From Caldilineaceae bacterium (GTDB taxonomy: Bacteria; Chloroflexota; Anaerolineae; Caldilineales; Caldilineaceae), in NCBI GenBank assembly GCA_026645575.1, contig JAPKMW010000023.1, positions 1 through 64,000 on the forward strand: a stretch of 64,000 bases of DNA, given 5' to 3'. The translations under genes were made by a program, and so were the position numbers. Of the stretch, positions 51,111-59,793 are shown in pieces. The notes under the pieces are model-generated. The model did no database searches. It saw nothing but the letters and a program-made list of their open reading frames with translations, and was not told the origin of the DNA. Numbering within the stretch: the first letter of the stretch is position 1; every line of letters starts with the position of its first letter.

Positions 51111-53153
51111 ATGCTTTACCTTGAAAAATTGTTGCCGATGAGCCCGTACACCTGGCTTTTGTTAACCGGCGGCGTTTTGTTGCTCACCCTGCTCCCGTCA
51201 CCAGTCAGGGCGGAAGAGACGTTGATCCTCACGGTCAACGCGTTCACCGATGGCACGGATGCCAAGCCGGGTGATGGCATCTGCGAAACGGCGACGGGCA
51301 ACAATGTCTGCACCTTGCGCGCTGCTATCATGGAGACCAACGCTCGACCAGGGCCGGACGCCATCACCGTACCAGCCGGTCTCTATACCCTGACTATTCC
51401 CGGCCCACAAGAAGATGGTGCGACGACGGGGGATCTCGACATCTTTGGCTCGCTTATCATCCAGGGGGCCGGCTCCGCCACAACCATCATTGATGGCGGC
51501 GGGATCGATCGTCTCTTTGACATCACCGCTGACTATGTGACTGTGCAGATAGAAGGCATCACGCTACGCAACGGTCAAACAGCGAATGATCTCGGCGCTG
51601 CGCTGCTCAACCGGGCCCAGTTGTATCTGACAGAAACCATGATTACTAAACATAACGGTGTCAGCACCCTGCACAACAAAGGGAATTTGATCGGCAAAAG
51701 GCTGACAGTCTCTTTCAACCAGGGAACCGCAGCGATTGAAAGCATCGGGGCAATGGCGTTGGAAAATAGTCACATTTTAAGCAATCTGGGTCAGGGCATT
51801 AGCGGTGCTGGCAGCTTATCGGTGATCAGCAGCACCATTGCCGACAATAGCATGGGCGGCGTGAGTGGGAGTCCGCTAAACATTGAACGAAGCGTGATCC
51901 GCGCAAATGGTGGCAATGGCATTAGCGGTGGCCCGCTGACGCTACGCCAAAGCGAAATCACGGGTAATACTGGCGTCGGCGTCAAGAGTGGCCATAGCAG
52001 CTTGATTGAAGATAGTTTGATTGATATCAATGGCGGATACGGCATTGATGTAGACCACCTAACGTTGCGGCGGAGTACCGTAACCAATAACCGGGACGGC
52101 GGTGTGAAAGTGGAGAGCTATTTTATCAGCCAGATTGAGCAAAGCACAATTCGCGCTAACCAGACCAACGGCAACGGTGGCGGCATTGTTAGCAATAGCA
52201 AATTGATGATCACCGACAGCACGATTACCGACAATCGTGCCGCCCAAAACGGTGGGGGCATTTACAGCGTCGAAGATCTGCTGCTCACAGCCAGCACGAT
52301 CAGCCACAATCATGCCAACGGGGGTGATGGCGGGGGCATCTACCAGGGAGAAAAGTTAACATACGTTATTAATAGCACCATCAGCAACAATTCGGCTACG
52401 GGCAATGGTGGCGGTATCGCCAGCATTGCCCGTGTTCCACAGACAACCTTGCGGTTGGGGTTGCATAGCAGCACCATCGTTAGTAACACTGCATCCGGCA
52501 GTGGCGGTGGTCTCTATGCCCCCCTGACTGGTGTACAGATGGGCAACACGGTCCTTGCTAGTAACCTGGCCTTCACCGCCAGCAGCCCCCAGGATTGTTC
52601 AGTGCAACAACCGCTGACTTCCCTGGGTTATAACTTGATTGGCAACGCTACCGGTTGTCCATTGAGCGGCATTAGCACAGGCAATCTACTGGGCGTCAAT
52701 CCCCAAGTAGGCCCGCTGCAAGCCAATGGCGGGTCCACCCACACCCACTTGCCGTTGCCCGACAGTCCCGTGATCGACGCCGGCAACCCTGCCGGCTGTA
52801 TCAGTTTTGATGAAACATCCCTCTTTTTTGACCAACGCAACTACCTGCGCGTGGTGGACGGCAACCAGGATGGCCAAGCGCGCTGCGACATTGGCGCTAC
52901 TGAATTTGGCGATGGCGTCCCCAAAGCAGCCTATTTGCCGGCGATCGTGGCTTCATCCAGTAGTGCCACCTTGCACCAGTTGCCCACAGCTCGCCAGGTG
53001 GCCGAGACCGGCAGCGTCGTGGGCATCGGCCTAGTGATCGGCGGTGCGCTCTTATCCGCACTCCTAACCCTCTTTTTGGTCGGGCAAGAAGAAAACCAAG
53101 AAGTGCCAGGGAAGACGGCAACAGTCAACGCGCCCTCCAAGGTGAGTTCGTAA
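51111..53153 (+). CDS. Surface CSLREA/beta-helix protein with C-terminal membrane anchor
   Basis: 680 residues. A signal peptide (LLLTGGVLLLTLLPSPVRA) is followed by a CSLREA-like segment (LTVNAFTDGTDAKPGDGIC...VCTLRAAIMETNA) and a long right-handed beta-helix made of short S-x-I-x-x-N-x-A/G-x-G-G-G-I turns, as in polymorphic outer membrane/probable surface adhesins. Near the end AAYLPAIVAS matches the tail core, but here it precedes a transmembrane helix (VVGIGLVIGGALLSALLTLFLVG) and a charged tail. The exposed part may bind surfaces or polysaccharide; the exact role is unknown. The next gene starts four bases after the stop. Confidence 0.83.
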   Translation: MLYLEKLLPMSPYTWLLLTGGVLLLTLLPSPVRAEETLILTVNAFTDGTDAKPGDGICETATGNNVCTLRAAIMETNARPGPDAITVPAGLYTLTIPGPQEDGATTGDLDIFGSLIIQGAGSATTIIDGGGIDRLFDITADYVTVQIEGITLRNGQTANDLGAALLNRAQLYLTETMITKHNGVSTLHNKGNLIGKRLTVSFNQGTAAIESIGAMALENSHILSNLGQGISGAGSLSVISSTIADNSMGGVSGSPLNIERSVIRANGGNGISGGPLTLRQSEITGNTGVGVKSGHSSLIEDSLIDINGGYGIDVDHLTLRRSTVTNNRDGGVKVESYFISQIEQSTIRANQTNGNGGGIVSNSKLMITDSTITDNRAAQNGGGIYSVEDLLLTASTISHNHANGGDGGGIYQGEKLTYVINSTISNNSATGNGGGIASIARVPQTTLRLGLHSSTIVSNTASGSGGGLYAPLTGVQMGNTVLASNLAFTASSPQDCSVQQPLTSLGYNLIGNATGCPLSGISTGNLLGVNPQVGPLQANGGSTHTHLPLPDSPVIDAGNPAGCISFDETSLFFDQRNYLRVVDGNQDGQARCDIGATEFGDGVPKAAYLPAIVASSSSATLHQLPTARQVAETGSVVGIGLVIGGALLSALLTLFLVGQEENQEVPGKTATVNAPSKVSS

Positions 53154-53157
53154 CAAC

Positions 53158-54498
53158 ATGGTTGTGCGTAGCCTTCAGTTTGGGGGTATCGGGTTGGCCT
53201 TGCTCACCCCCTTGCTGCTCAATCCCTGGGCGGCATTGCCCTTCGAGCCGGTGAAGGTGGGGTTTGTGCGCTGGGTCACGTTGCTGCTACTCCTGGTGGT
53301 GATTGGCGCCGGCTTTACGCACTGGCGTCGAATGCTTACACCGGACGCTACGGGGCGATCCCCCGTAGCCGGGGCCGTTCTCTTTTATGGCCTTGTCCTG
53401 CTTGTGACTACGGCCACATCCCTGGATCCAGCACGCAGTTGGTGGGGGGCGAGTGATCGGCATGGCGCCCTCACCACGGGCTGCGGCCTGCTCTTGTTTG
53501 GCTTGTTGCGGCCGGCACTGCGTAGCCCCCGGCACATTTCCCACCACCTGCTGGCCTGGGTGGCCGGGAGCGTGCCAGTCTGTCTCTATGGGTTAGTACA
53601 GGCCGGCGGCTTCGATCCGCTGGCCTGGCAGACGGATTCAGTTTCACCAGTCTTATCAACGTTGGGGCGCTCCAACAATGTCGGCGCCTACCTGGCGATG
53701 GTGATCCCACCGACACTGCATCTGGCGTGGATTGGCTGGCGACAGCAGCGGTGCGGGGTCATAACCGGCGTCGGCGTGATTTTGCTCTTGCAATTTTTCT
53801 GCCTGGCGCTCACCCAAGCGCGCGCCGGCTGGTTGGCCTTTCTGGGCGGTGTGATCCTCTGGTGGTGGTATGCGCCGCTGCCACAGGATCGCAGCCAGCG
53901 TATTGTCGGCTTGTTGGTTTTCGGGCTGCTCTGTGTAGCGTTTTTCACCACAGTGGAAACTGTAATGGAAACCACAGTTGAACAAGGGAGCGCCACTTCG
54001 CCAACTGAGCCGGGCCAGAGCGCAACAAGACCAACCTTTGTTGAGCGCCGTAACACCTCCGTTGAACGGCGTTGGACGATCTGGCAACACACCCTACCGC
54101 TGGTTGGTGAACGGTGGCTGTTGGGCTATGGGCCGGAGATGTTTGGCGACATCTTTCACCGCCGCTACCCGCCTGGCTCGCTATACGATGGGGCCGATCA
54201 TTGGGTCGATGATCCGCACAATCTGTTGCTGGATCATCTGATGGCGTCGGGTATGATGGGTGCAATGGCCTGGCTCCTGCTCATCGGACTGTTCTATCGC
54301 CAAACAGGCGCGGCAGCAAAACGCTCACCCGCCAGCGAAGGGCGCAGCAGTGCGGCGGCCTTGTCAGGAGCCATGACCGCCTATGTGATCCAAGCGCAGT
54401 TCACCCCGGACACCATCGTGCCAACCATCGGTTTTTGGTTGTTTTTGACCTATGCTGCGGCCTTGCCTACTCCGTGCAATCATGATTGCACTACCTGA
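53158..54498 (+). CDS. O-antigen ligase/Wzy-like membrane protein
   Basis: 446 residues with about ten transmembrane segments and the family's large loop near residue 270-330 (RRWTIWQHTLPLVGERWLLGYGPEMFGDIFHRRYP). It belongs to the Wzy_C/O-antigen-ligase superfamily, which polymerises or transfers cell-surface polysaccharide or glycosylates proteins. It starts four bases after the stop of the beta-helix protein, so the two are probably translated together; the pair suggests surface glycan or glycoprotein assembly (inference). The stop codon lies inside the GATTGCACTACCT tandem repeat. Confidence 0.82.
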   Translation: MVVRSLQFGGIGLALLTPLLLNPWAALPFEPVKVGFVRWVTLLLLLVVIGAGFTHWRRMLTPDATGRSPVAGAVLFYGLVLLVTTATSLDPARSWWGASDRHGALTTGCGLLLFGLLRPALRSPRHISHHLLAWVAGSVPVCLYGLVQAGGFDPLAWQTDSVSPVLSTLGRSNNVGAYLAMVIPPTLHLAWIGWRQQRCGVITGVGVILLLQFFCLALTQARAGWLAFLGGVILWWWYAPLPQDRSQRIVGLLVFGLLCVAFFTTVETVMETTVEQGSATSPTEPGQSATRPTFVERRNTSVERRWTIWQHTLPLVGERWLLGYGPEMFGDIFHRRYPPGSLYDGADHWVDDPHNLLLDHLMASGMMGAMAWLLLIGLFYRQTGAAAKRSPASEGRSSAAALSGAMTAYVIQAQFTPDTIVPTIGFWLFLTYAAALPTPCNHDCTT

Positions 54499-54519
54499 TT
54501 GCACTACCTGATTGCACTA
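54484..54519. repeat. 13-bp tandem repeat over the stop codon
   Basis: GATTGCACTACCT occurs two and three-quarter times in a row, beginning inside the last codons of the Wzy-like gene. Copy-number change here would alter the C-terminus. Confidence 0.6.
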
Positions 54520-54753
54520 ATGGTAGCGCTTCAAGCAAGGGGGGCGACATGGACTTGCCGGCAGCAGTAATTCACGTTCACAATGACCAGGAATAGGCCG
54601 CCGCTGCCTGACGAGCCGGCGGCTAAACAAGTGTTAAAGCTGAATATCGCCACCCCGTTGATGACCGTGGGTGGTGAATTTTCCCACAGAGGCGAAGTTC
54701 TCTGGGCCAATGACGGCAGTGGGCTTGTCTACAAAGTTGATCGTAGTAGTTGA
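54520..54753. other. Intergenic region
   Basis: No gene is visible. A small hairpin (GCCGCCG at 54597-54603, CGGCGGC at 54617-54623) may end the Wzy-like transcript. On the minus strand there is a short open stretch (ending near 54634) without recognisable family features. Confidence 0.35.
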
Positions 54754-54975
54754 TCAAAGTGCGATCAGCTCGAACGCATTCCTTACACCGGCAACATTGT
54801 CCAAAATGCCAATCCCAAAGAAAACCATGATAAACAACAGGACGGCCAGGATCAAAAAGATGATAAAGAGCCACTTGGCAATGGTGGCGGCGCCGGCGGC
54901 GACACCGGTGAAGCCCAGTGCGCCGGCAATGATGGCGACGACGAAGGCGATAATCGCCCAGGTTAACAGATCCAT
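54754..54975 (-). CDS. DUF1328-family small membrane protein
   Basis: 73 residues with two transmembrane segments and the DUF1328 (YtjA-like) pattern: [43 protein letters not shown]. Its role in the family is not established. AAAGGAGG six bases upstream on the minus strand gives a strong ribosome site. It stands alone between the Wzy-like and GntR genes. A 16-bp period direct repeat (CTTGCCTAGTGTAAG at 55016 and 55032) lies upstream. Confidence 0.82.
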   Translation of the reverse strand: MDLLTWAIIAFVVAIIAGALGFTGVAAGAATIAKWLFIIFLILAVLLFIMVFFGIGILDNVAGVRNAFELIAL

Positions 54976-55114
54976 TGTTTTCCTCCTTTGGCTGAATTCA
55001 TTTCCATTGCAATTGCTTGCCTAGTGTAAGCCTTGCCTAGTGTAAGCTAGATTCACCCATTCAGTCATCGATCATGATACAGCAACAAGATATAGATAAA
55101 AGACAGAATTGCGC

Positions 55115-55171
55115 TTGACAAATAAGAAAAAGCTGCTACAATCAATGGCAATTGTGGTATAGACCTCTATA
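55115..55171 (+). promoter_or_regulatory. Sigma-70-type promoter and palindromic operator of the GntR gene
   Basis: TTGACA (55115-55120) and TACAAT (55137-55142) with 16 bp spacing form a near-consensus promoter. Immediately downstream TATAGACCTCTATA (55158-55171) is a perfect palindrome with a 2-bp centre, 28 bp before the start codon. GntR/HutC-type repressors bind such short palindromes, so this is a likely autoregulatory operator. Confidence 0.65.
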
Positions 55172-55199
55172 GCGCAAGCAGCCCCTTTTGTGATGGCCT

Positions 55200-56009
55200 A
55201 TGCTCAACAAACAGAGTCCGATTCCGCTCTACTACCAATTAGCAGAGCAGTTAAAAGAACAGATCCATGCCGGCGACCTGGCCGTTGGCGACCAATTGCC
55301 GCCGGAGCGTGACCTGGCGCAACAGGTGGGGGTTAGCCGCATGACGGCACGTCAGGCCGTAGCCTACCTGGTCAAGGAGGGGTTGATCGAGGTCAAGCCG
55401 GGAGTGGGCACTTTTGTCGCGCAACCGAAGTTGGCCTACAACGCCTTGCATCTCTCCGGTTTTAGCGAAGAGATGGCCCGGCTGGGCAGCACCGTCGTCT
55501 CAACCGTCTTGGAACAGCGACTCATCACGCCCCGCCGGCGCATTGCCGAACAGTTGCAAATGGCGCCCAATGAGCAAGTGGTCGCGATTGTGCGCTTGCG
55601 TCAAGTTGACCAGACGCCCTTGTTATTAGAAACGAGTTATCTGCCGGCCCACCTCTGCCCTGGGCTGGAAAGCATCGATCTGGCCGAACGCTCGCTCTAT
55701 ACGTTGCTCGAAACGCAGTACCATCTGTTGGTACTGCGAGCAACGCAGAGCCTCGAAGCGACGACGATCAATGCGTATGAGCAACAGCTTTTCCACCTGG
55801 CCCCCGGCACCGCCATGTTGCTGTTAGAAGGTGTCACCTATGCCCAAAACGAACAGCCGTTTGAGTATTTCAAAGCCATCTACCGGGGCGACCGCTTTAA
55901 GTTTGTGCTGAAAAGCCAACGCAATGGCGTCGATATGGCTGTCGTAAGTCCACAAGCAAGAGGAAACCGTCATGAGCAAAACCAAATTAGCCCTGCTGGG
56001 CGTCGGTGA
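55200..56009 (+). CDS. GntR-family (HutC/UTRA) transcriptional regulator
   Basis: 269 residues. The N-terminal winged helix (PIPLYYQLAEQLKEQIHAGDLAVGDQLPPERDLAQQVGVSRMTARQAVAYL, about residues 7-60) is a typical GntR DNA-binding domain. The UTRA effector-binding domain follows from about 85 to 240 (HLSGFSEEMARLGS, LVVLRATQSLEATTINAYE). It senses a small metabolite, often a sugar phosphate or amine in the HutC subgroup. Its last 38 bases overlap the start of the oxidoreductase gene, so the two are coupled, which places the regulator with the 55-61 kb catabolic genes. Confidence 0.88.
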   Translation: MLNKQSPIPLYYQLAEQLKEQIHAGDLAVGDQLPPERDLAQQVGVSRMTARQAVAYLVKEGLIEVKPGVGTFVAQPKLAYNALHLSGFSEEMARLGSTVVSTVLEQRLITPRRRIAEQLQMAPNEQVVAIVRLRQVDQTPLLLETSYLPAHLCPGLESIDLAERSLYTLLETQYHLLVLRATQSLEATTINAYEQQLFHLAPGTAMLLLEGVTYAQNEQPFEYFKAIYRGDRFKFVLKSQRNGVDMAVVSPQARGNRHEQNQISPAGRR

Positions 56010-57039
56010 TGTCGCCCAACGGGACTACTTGCCCGAATTTCACCGCCTGGCCGACCGCGCCGAGATTGTGGCCGCCTGTGGACGCACCGCCAGTCGCGTG
56101 CAGGCGGTAGCTGATCAATATAACATTCCCAACCACTACACCGACTATGCGCAAATGCTGGCGGAGACTGACGCCGAGGCGATCATCAACCTGACGCCGA
56201 TTCAGACCCATCTAGAAACAACGCTGGCGGCATTGGAAGCGGGTAAGCATGTCTACAGCGAAAAACCGGTCGCTTCCACTGTAGCTGACGCTGATCGCAT
56301 TCGACGCACAGCACAGGAACGCGGTTTGACCATTGTCTGCGCGCCTTGTGTCATGCTCTTTCCTCAGGTGAAATACGCCCAGGCGTTGCTGGCCGAGGAC
56401 GCGATCGGGCCGGTCTACTCGGCGCGGGGCCATGCCCACATGGGGGTGCCGCCCTGGCCGGGGTTTCCCTCGGACCCCAGCCCCTATTTTGCCAAAGGGG
56501 CGGGGCCGGCGCTGGATATGGGCGTCTATCCGCTCCATGCGCTCACCGGGCTGTTGGGGCCGGTGAAGCGGGTGGCGGCGCTGGTCAGCAATGCGCTCAC
56601 GGCGTTTACAATTGACGATGGCCCTTTTCAGGGCAAAACGGTGCCGGTGGAGGCGGCAGATAACTGGCACCTGGTGTTGGACTTTGGCAACAAGCGGCTG
56701 GCGTCGCTCACCACCAATAGCTGTGTGCAAGATTCCTTAGCGCCGCCGCTGGAGATCTATGGTCTGCATGGGACCATTGCATTTGATCCGATCTATGTCC
56801 ACAAACCGGTTGATCGGTTGCGTCTCGACGCCGGTTGGGAAAAGGTGGTCTTGCCGCAGACGGGGCGCGCCCAGGGGCCGGATCACCACCTGGGGATTGA
56901 GCATTTGGTTGACTGTATCCAGCAGAAGCGCCGGCCCATCCTGAGCATTGATCACGCGTTGCATGTGGTGGAAATTTTGGAACAAGCCGCCGCATCTTCG
57001 CGTGAGGGGCGGACGATGACCATCAGCAGCACCTTTTGA
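55972..57039 (+). CDS. Gfo/Idh/MocA-family oxidoreductase
   Basis: 355 residues. An N-terminal Rossmann fold (LALLGVGDVAQRDYLPEF, near 5-20), the conserved EKP lysine motif (VYSEKPVAST, near 95), and the C-terminal alpha/beta domain typical of NAD(P)-dependent dehydrogenases of sugars, inositol and related compounds. AGAGG six bases upstream fixes the ATG inside the GntR gene. The substrate is unknown. A second family member lies at 58586. Together with a dioxygenase and a cupin this looks like a carbohydrate catabolic cluster. Confidence 0.88.
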   Translation: MSKTKLALLGVGDVAQRDYLPEFHRLADRAEIVAACGRTASRVQAVADQYNIPNHYTDYAQMLAETDAEAIINLTPIQTHLETTLAALEAGKHVYSEKPVASTVADADRIRRTAQERGLTIVCAPCVMLFPQVKYAQALLAEDAIGPVYSARGHAHMGVPPWPGFPSDPSPYFAKGAGPALDMGVYPLHALTGLLGPVKRVAALVSNALTAFTIDDGPFQGKTVPVEAADNWHLVLDFGNKRLASLTTNSCVQDSLAPPLEIYGLHGTIAFDPIYVHKPVDRLRLDAGWEKVVLPQTGRAQGPDHHLGIEHLVDCIQQKRRPILSIDHALHVVEILEQAAASSREGRTMTISSTF

Positions 57040-57052
57040 AGCATTGATCCTG

Positions 57053-57529
57053 ATGAATATCTATTCGCTTCTCTTATCGCTCCATAATCTCAATCGTTGG
57101 CTGGTGCTGCTGGTGGGCTTGTGGGCAACCTGGCAGATGGTGCATGGCTGGCTTCGTCAACACGGCTGGCAACCGCAGCACATAACACTCGTTCGCGTGT
57201 TCACCCGCGTTATCGAGTTGCAATTTTTGCTAGGGCTGGCGCTTTATCTATTGCCCGGCGCTTTTATTCAGGCTGCGCTGCAAAACATGGCTTGGGCGCA
57301 GATCATAAAAGAGCGGCTGTTGCGCTTTTTTGCGCTGGAACACCCCTTGCAAATGATCATTGCCGTGGTCGTAGCAAACATTGCCCTTGCCACAGCGCGT
57401 CGTGTCCCCCCGGAACGGCGCTTGCGCTGGACAGCCATCCTGCTACTGCTTACCATGCTCTTGATCATGTCGGCGATTCCATGGCCGGGCTTCTATTATG
57501 GCCGACCCTGGATACGGCTGCCTTGGTAA
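57053..57529 (+). CDS. Four-helix membrane protein, cytochrome b-like of unknown role
   Basis: 158 residues with four transmembrane segments and a conserved HNLNRW near residue 10. Histidines in such positions could bind heme, as in some small bacterial membrane proteins annotated as cytochrome B, but this is a resemblance only. The ATG at 57053 is preferred over a TTG at 57044. It lies 13 nt after the preceding oxidoreductase gene. Confidence 0.6.
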   Translation: MNIYSLLLSLHNLNRWLVLLVGLWATWQMVHGWLRQHGWQPQHITLVRVFTRVIELQFLLGLALYLLPGAFIQAALQNMAWAQIIKERLLRFFALEHPLQMIIAVVVANIALATARRVPPERRLRWTAILLLLTMLLIMSAIPWPGFYYGRPWIRLPW

Positions 57530-57584
57530 TTGATCTGGTTGCATATTGCTCAGTGTCCACAGATGTACCTAACCGCGGAGGGTC

Positions 57585-57686
57585 GAGTCATGGTATATTC
57601 TTGACAAAGAGGATGTAATTGCCGCCAAGCGCGCCGCCGGTCGCCAGCGTGATTTAGAAGATGTGGCTGTTCTCGAAGCGATTTGA
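57585..57686 (+). pseudogene. C-terminal remnant of a nucleotidyltransferase-like (toxin-type) gene
   Basis: In one frame the bases before the dioxygenase gene read ...WYILDKEDVIAAKRAAG then RQRDLEDVAVLEAI and stop at 57684-57686. The KRAAGRxxDLxDVxxLE ending is common at the C-terminus of small nucleotidyltransferase-fold proteins, often toxin-antitoxin related. No start or upstream part is present. Confidence 0.45.
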
Positions 57687-57701
57687 AGACAGGAGGATGG
57701 G

Positions 57702-58484
57702 GTGAAGCTCACCGCACAGCAGGTGGAATTTTTTCGCGAAGAGGGTTATCTGGTGGTGGAAGGCGTCTTTAGCACCGATGAAGTCGCCAGCTTCCAGCGC
57801 GCCTGTGATGCGATCCTGGCGCAGGCGCAAGGCTTGACCAGCAGCACCGACCGGTTGAAGATGAAGGTCTTTGAGGACAGCACAAAGCTGGTGCAACAGG
57901 TGGGCGACCCGCATGAGATGAGCGGCGTCTGGCTTGATCTGGTTAAAGACGCGCGGCTGCTTGACATGGTTGAGGCGCTGTTGGGGCCAAACCTACTGGT
58001 CTACTACTCACAACTGATGATGAAAGCGCCCCGGCAGGGGTTTACCGCCCCCTGGCACCAGGACTTTGCCTTTTTCCCTCATAGCCGCGCCGAAATTCTG
58101 GCCTGTACAGTTGCCATTGATGATGCGACGCTGGAAAATGGCTGTATTCGGGTCATTCCGCACAGCCATCAACTGGGGTTGATCAATCACTATGACAAAC
58201 AGGGCGTCTTTACCGGCATTGTGCAGGATTACCATAGCTTTGACGAGCGTACTGAGGTCGCGTTACCGGCCCAAGCGGGGAGTGTGATCTTCTGGCACAG
58301 CTTGACTTTACATGCGTCCCACCCGAACCGCACCGAGAAACCCCGGCGAGCGTTGGTCATCGAGTATAAAAACCCGGATGCGCGCCTCCTGAGCGGCTCC
58401 TACAGCAGTCGTGGTGAGGTGCGTAACATCGGCTTGATGGTGCGCGGCCATGATCCGAGTCATGATCTGTTGGCCCCATTGTAG
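57702..58484 (+). CDS. Phytanoyl-CoA dioxygenase-family oxygenase
   Basis: 260 residues starting at GTG (AGGAGG five to six bases upstream). An Fe(II)/2-oxoglutarate-dependent oxygenase fold with the HxD metal ligands in PWHQDFAFF (near 119-121) and the distal His in SLTLHASHPN near 204-207, followed by an Arg that can bind 2-oxoglutarate. Family members hydroxylate acyl-CoAs and many small molecules. The true substrate is unknown; its neighbours (two Gfo/Idh/MocA oxidoreductases, cupin) suggest a sugar or amine derivative. Confidence 0.85.
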   Translation: MKLTAQQVEFFREEGYLVVEGVFSTDEVASFQRACDAILAQAQGLTSSTDRLKMKVFEDSTKLVQQVGDPHEMSGVWLDLVKDARLLDMVEALLGPNLLVYYSQLMMKAPRQGFTAPWHQDFAFFPHSRAEILACTVAIDDATLENGCIRVIPHSHQLGLINHYDKQGVFTGIVQDYHSFDERTEVALPAQAGSVIFWHSLTLHASHPNRTEKPRRALVIEYKNPDARLLSGSYSSRGEVRNIGLMVRGHDPSHDLLAPL

Positions 58485-58504
58485 CGGGTAACATTCTAGA
58501 CGGA

Positions 58505-58533
58505 TTGACGTTATCAGGCCGATCAGGTAGTAT
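58505..58533 (+). promoter_or_regulatory. Sigma-70-type promoter of the second Gfo/Idh/MocA gene
   Basis: TTGACG (58505-58510) and TAGTAT (58528-58533) with 17 bp spacing, 52 bp before the ATG at 58586. Confidence 0.5.
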
Positions 58534-58585
58534 AACAAACAACTAACTTACTTTTGTCAAAAAATCAACTGAAGGAGCGTTCTTC

Positions 58586-59695
58586 ATGGCAAATCCAGTG
58601 CGCATTGGGGTAGTCGGCTGTGGCAGTGTGATGCAGCGACCCTATACTGGTCAGATTAACCCGCTCAAGATGCGCGGGTTGGTAGAAACTGTCGTTGCTT
58701 GTGATGTGAAAGAGGAACGACGGGAGAAGATGCTCGGCCCCGGTTTTGGCTACCAACGCTTCACCACTGATTTTGAAGAGGTGGTGGGCGCCGATGATGT
58801 GGATTTGGTGTTGATCACCACCTCTATGCAAGAGCATGGCATGATCACCAAAGCGGCGCTACAGGCCGGCAAGCACGTCTTGGTCGAAAAGCCGATGTCC
58901 AGCAATCTAGCCGAGGCGGCGGAAATTGTCGAGATGGCAAAGAGCAGCAAAGGCTACCTTGTGCCGGCCCCCCATGTCATCCTCAGCCCCACCTATCAAC
59001 GCATGTGGAAACATATTCACCGGGGCGATATTGGTCAACCCTATCTGGCGCGCGCCTTCTACGGTTGGGCCGGGCCAAGTTGGGGGCAGTGGTTCTATAA
59101 ACAGGGCGGCGGTTCGATGTTCGACCTGGGCGTCTATAACGTCGTCAGTTTGACCGGTTTCCTGGGGCCAGCCAAGCGGGTCACGGGTCTGGTCGGTACG
59201 GCCATTCCAGAGCGCCTGGTCGAAGGCAAAATGATGAAGGTGGAGACGGACGACAACGCCCACATCTGTATCGAGTTTGCCAATACCTGCTACGCTGTCA
59301 TCACCACCGGCTTCACCATTCAGAAGTATCGCGTGCCAGCCATCGAAATTTATGGCAGCGAAGGCACGATCCAAATGATGGGCGACGATTGGGATCCGGA
59401 AGGCTTTGAACTCTGGCAAAACAAAGAAGGGGCATGGAAAGTTTTTGAGGAAACCCACCCCAACTGGCCCTGGACCGATGGCATCAATCATCTGGTCGAG
59501 TGTATCCGCGAAGGCAAGAAGCCGATCATCACCCCCGAACATGCTTACCATGTGATCGAGATCATGGAAGCCGCCCGCGCCGCCGGGAAGGATGGCCAAC
59601 GCCGCGAGATCCAAAGCACCTTCACGCCGCCCAACTTCTTCACGGCGGAAGAGGAAGCGGAAGCGGTTCATTTACGGCACGATCGAACGAATTAA
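58586..59695 (+). CDS. Gfo/Idh/MocA-family oxidoreductase, second
   Basis: 369 residues. The N-terminal NAD(P)-binding motif GVVGCGSVMQ is near 8-17; the EKPMSSN lysine motif is near 101-107; the C-terminal domain has YGWAGPSWGQWFYKQGGGSMFDLGVYN, the family's conserved GGG-D-G region. AAGGAG nine bases upstream supports the start. It is not a close duplicate of the gene at 55972; the two probably act on related substrates. Confidence 0.88.
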   Translation: MANPVRIGVVGCGSVMQRPYTGQINPLKMRGLVETVVACDVKEERREKMLGPGFGYQRFTTDFEEVVGADDVDLVLITTSMQEHGMITKAALQAGKHVLVEKPMSSNLAEAAEIVEMAKSSKGYLVPAPHVILSPTYQRMWKHIHRGDIGQPYLARAFYGWAGPSWGQWFYKQGGGSMFDLGVYNVVSLTGFLGPAKRVTGLVGTAIPERLVEGKMMKVETDDNAHICIEFANTCYAVITTGFTIQKYRVPAIEIYGSEGTIQMMGDDWDPEGFELWQNKEGAWKVFEETHPNWPWTDGINHLVECIREGKKPIITPEHAYHVIEIMEAARAAGKDGQRREIQSTFTPPNFFTAEEEAEAVHLRHDRTN

Positions 59696-59702
59696 ATCAT
59701 TC

Positions 59703-59782
59703 ATGGAGAATGGAAAATCATTCATGGTTAATGATGGTCGGTGCGCCGACTCATTAACCATTTTCCATTCTCTATTTTCCAT
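59703..59782. repeat. Imperfect inverted repeat after the second oxidoreductase gene
   Basis: Bases 59703-59734 (with GAGAATGGAAAAT and GGTTAATGA) pair with 59751-59782 (TCATTAACC and ATTTTCCATTCTC) with a 7-nt bulge, eight bases after the stop codon. Two tandem ATTCATGG units suggest slippage. Confidence 0.5.
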
Positions 59783-59793
59783 TAATAATTATT

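Noticed and set aside
6065..53153. Sortase-type LPXTG anchoring for the LP tails
   Set aside because: No Thr-Gly after LP-x, and no membrane helix plus basic end in the soluble cases; only the 51111 protein has a helix, and there the motif is AYLPAIVAS.
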